A DNA stretch of 64,000 nt, from positions 248,001 through 312,000 of the forward strand of contig NZ_CP007773.1 in the NCBI RefSeq assembly GCF_000816305.1. The letters run 5' to 3'. The stretch is from Campylobacter subantarcticus LMG 24377 (lineage in GTDB: Bacteria; Campylobacterota; Campylobacteria; Campylobacterales; Campylobacteraceae). The position numbers were made by a program, and so were the translations under genes. This document shows, in pieces, positions 63,480 through 64,000 of this stretch. Under the pieces are notes generated by a model, which ran no database searches, was not told where the DNA came from, and worked only from the letters and a program-made list of their open reading frames with translations. Each line of letters begins with the position of its first letter. Positions within the stretch are counted from its first letter, which is position 1.

Positions 63480-64000
63480 GAGCTTGGAAGAAGCTGATGT
63501 ATTAAAGATATTGATTTACTCTTTTTCATTTGTTGCACTTTGTGCGATTTTGATTTTATTTTTGATTGTGCCTTTTTTGAGAGATTATAAAATCGAACAT
63601 TCCAGATTAGCTGCTCAGCAAATTCAAAATACCAAAGCATTAAATGAATTACAAGCTTTGGAAAAGCTTATTAGAGATTTTCAAAGCACAAACGCACAAA
63701 ATTTAGCTCAAATCAATGCAGAATTTTCACAAAAAGAATTATTAGAATTTATGAAAAATTACTTTGATGATGTTAAAATCAATCTCATTCCTATTAAAAA
63801 AGAGCAGGAGTATTTAAAATATCAATTTGGAGCTAATGTAAAGATAAAAAATCCTCAAGCTTTTTATTCTTTTTTAAATGACTTGCAAAAATACAAAAAT
63901 TTAATAGAAATTAGTACTCCTGTAGAATTTAAATCCGAAGAAAAACACATTAATCTTAAATTTAAGATCAAAGTGTTTTACACGCAAGCTATTCAAAAAT
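63463..64000 (+). CDS. single-pass coiled-coil protein, PilO-like topology, cut by window end
   Basis: At least 179 residues, starting MSKNDKSLEEAD 17 bp inside the preceding gene. One membrane segment (about 15-36), coiled coil (about 40-70), then an alpha/beta part (KYQFGANVKIKNPQAFYSFLNDLQ) typical of PilO-type proteins. The 3' end lies beyond the window. Confidence 0.55.
   Translation, partial: MSKNDKSLEEADVLKILIYSFSFVALCAILILFLIVPFLRDYKIEHSRLAAQQIQNTKALNELQALEKLIRDFQSTNAQNLAQINAEFSQKELLEFMKNYFDDVKINLIPIKKEQEYLKYQFGANVKIKNPQAFYSFLNDLQKYKNLIEISTPVEFKSEEKHINLKFKIKVFYTQAIQK

Overview
The window reads as a chromosomal segment of a thermophilic Campylobacter, most likely of the C. lari group. 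The evidence is low GC, poly-G contingency tracts inside surface-structure genes, HP0268-family and DUF455 proteins, a katA/ankyrin pair followed by a PAS-type regulator and RidA, and a kpsM-T-E-D-F ... kpsC-kpsS capsule locus containing the O-methyl phosphoramidate (MeOPN) genes. Species is inferred from gene content only.

Layout. (1) 1-1512, minus strand: acpS (cut by the window edge), fliL and a PAS/YheO-type regulator. (2) 1753-13111: katA and its ankyrin heme-trafficking partner, then a metabolic block with an argininosuccinate-lyase-type enzyme, a DcuA/B-type carrier, a second paralogous PAS regulator, RidA, a DcuC-type carrier, a cystathionine-beta-lyase-type PLP enzyme, an adenylosuccinate-lyase-type enzyme and an MmgE/PrpD protein. 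(3) 13204-15432: a decayed feoAB ferrous-iron uptake locus. (4) 15448-19616: tenA, acpP-fabF-accA, tRNA-Phe and a DUF455 ferritin-like gene. (5) 19699-54072: a complete ABC-transporter-dependent (group 2) capsule locus. (6) 54069-58604: an SGNH-type gene with the capsule repeat module, a membrane hydrolase-like gene, a P450 and a small membrane protein. (7) 58601-64000: nusA, an HP0268-type protein, miaB, DUF374 and three genes resembling PilM/PilN/PilO-type assembly proteins, the last one cut by the edge.

Inside the capsule locus, kpsMT is the export ABC transporter, kpsE/kpsD span the envelope, kpsF makes the Kdo precursor and kpsC/kpsS build the Kdo-lipid anchor. A CDP-glycerol module (cytidylyltransferase, TPR-LicD protein, TPR-TagF-GT4 fusion) points to a teichoic-acid-like glycerol-phosphate backbone. 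A full MeOPN pathway (45088-50873) supplies the phosphoramidate. Two MeOPN-transferase-like genes (32274 and 43189) have identical ends and different centres, and they enclose a 9-kb cassette (34119-43189) of nucleotidyltransferases, an APH-type kinase, a GDPD-like enzyme, two HAD phosphatases, NTF2- and cupin-fold proteins, a C-methyltransferase-type protein and a glycosyltransferase-like protein. I read that cassette as a pathway for an unidentified activated capsule building block or decoration, and it is the best candidate here for something undescribed. Four G9/G10 tracts, all in the ON frame, make both transferases, the 41246 gene's C-terminus and one MeOPN methyltransferase switchable.
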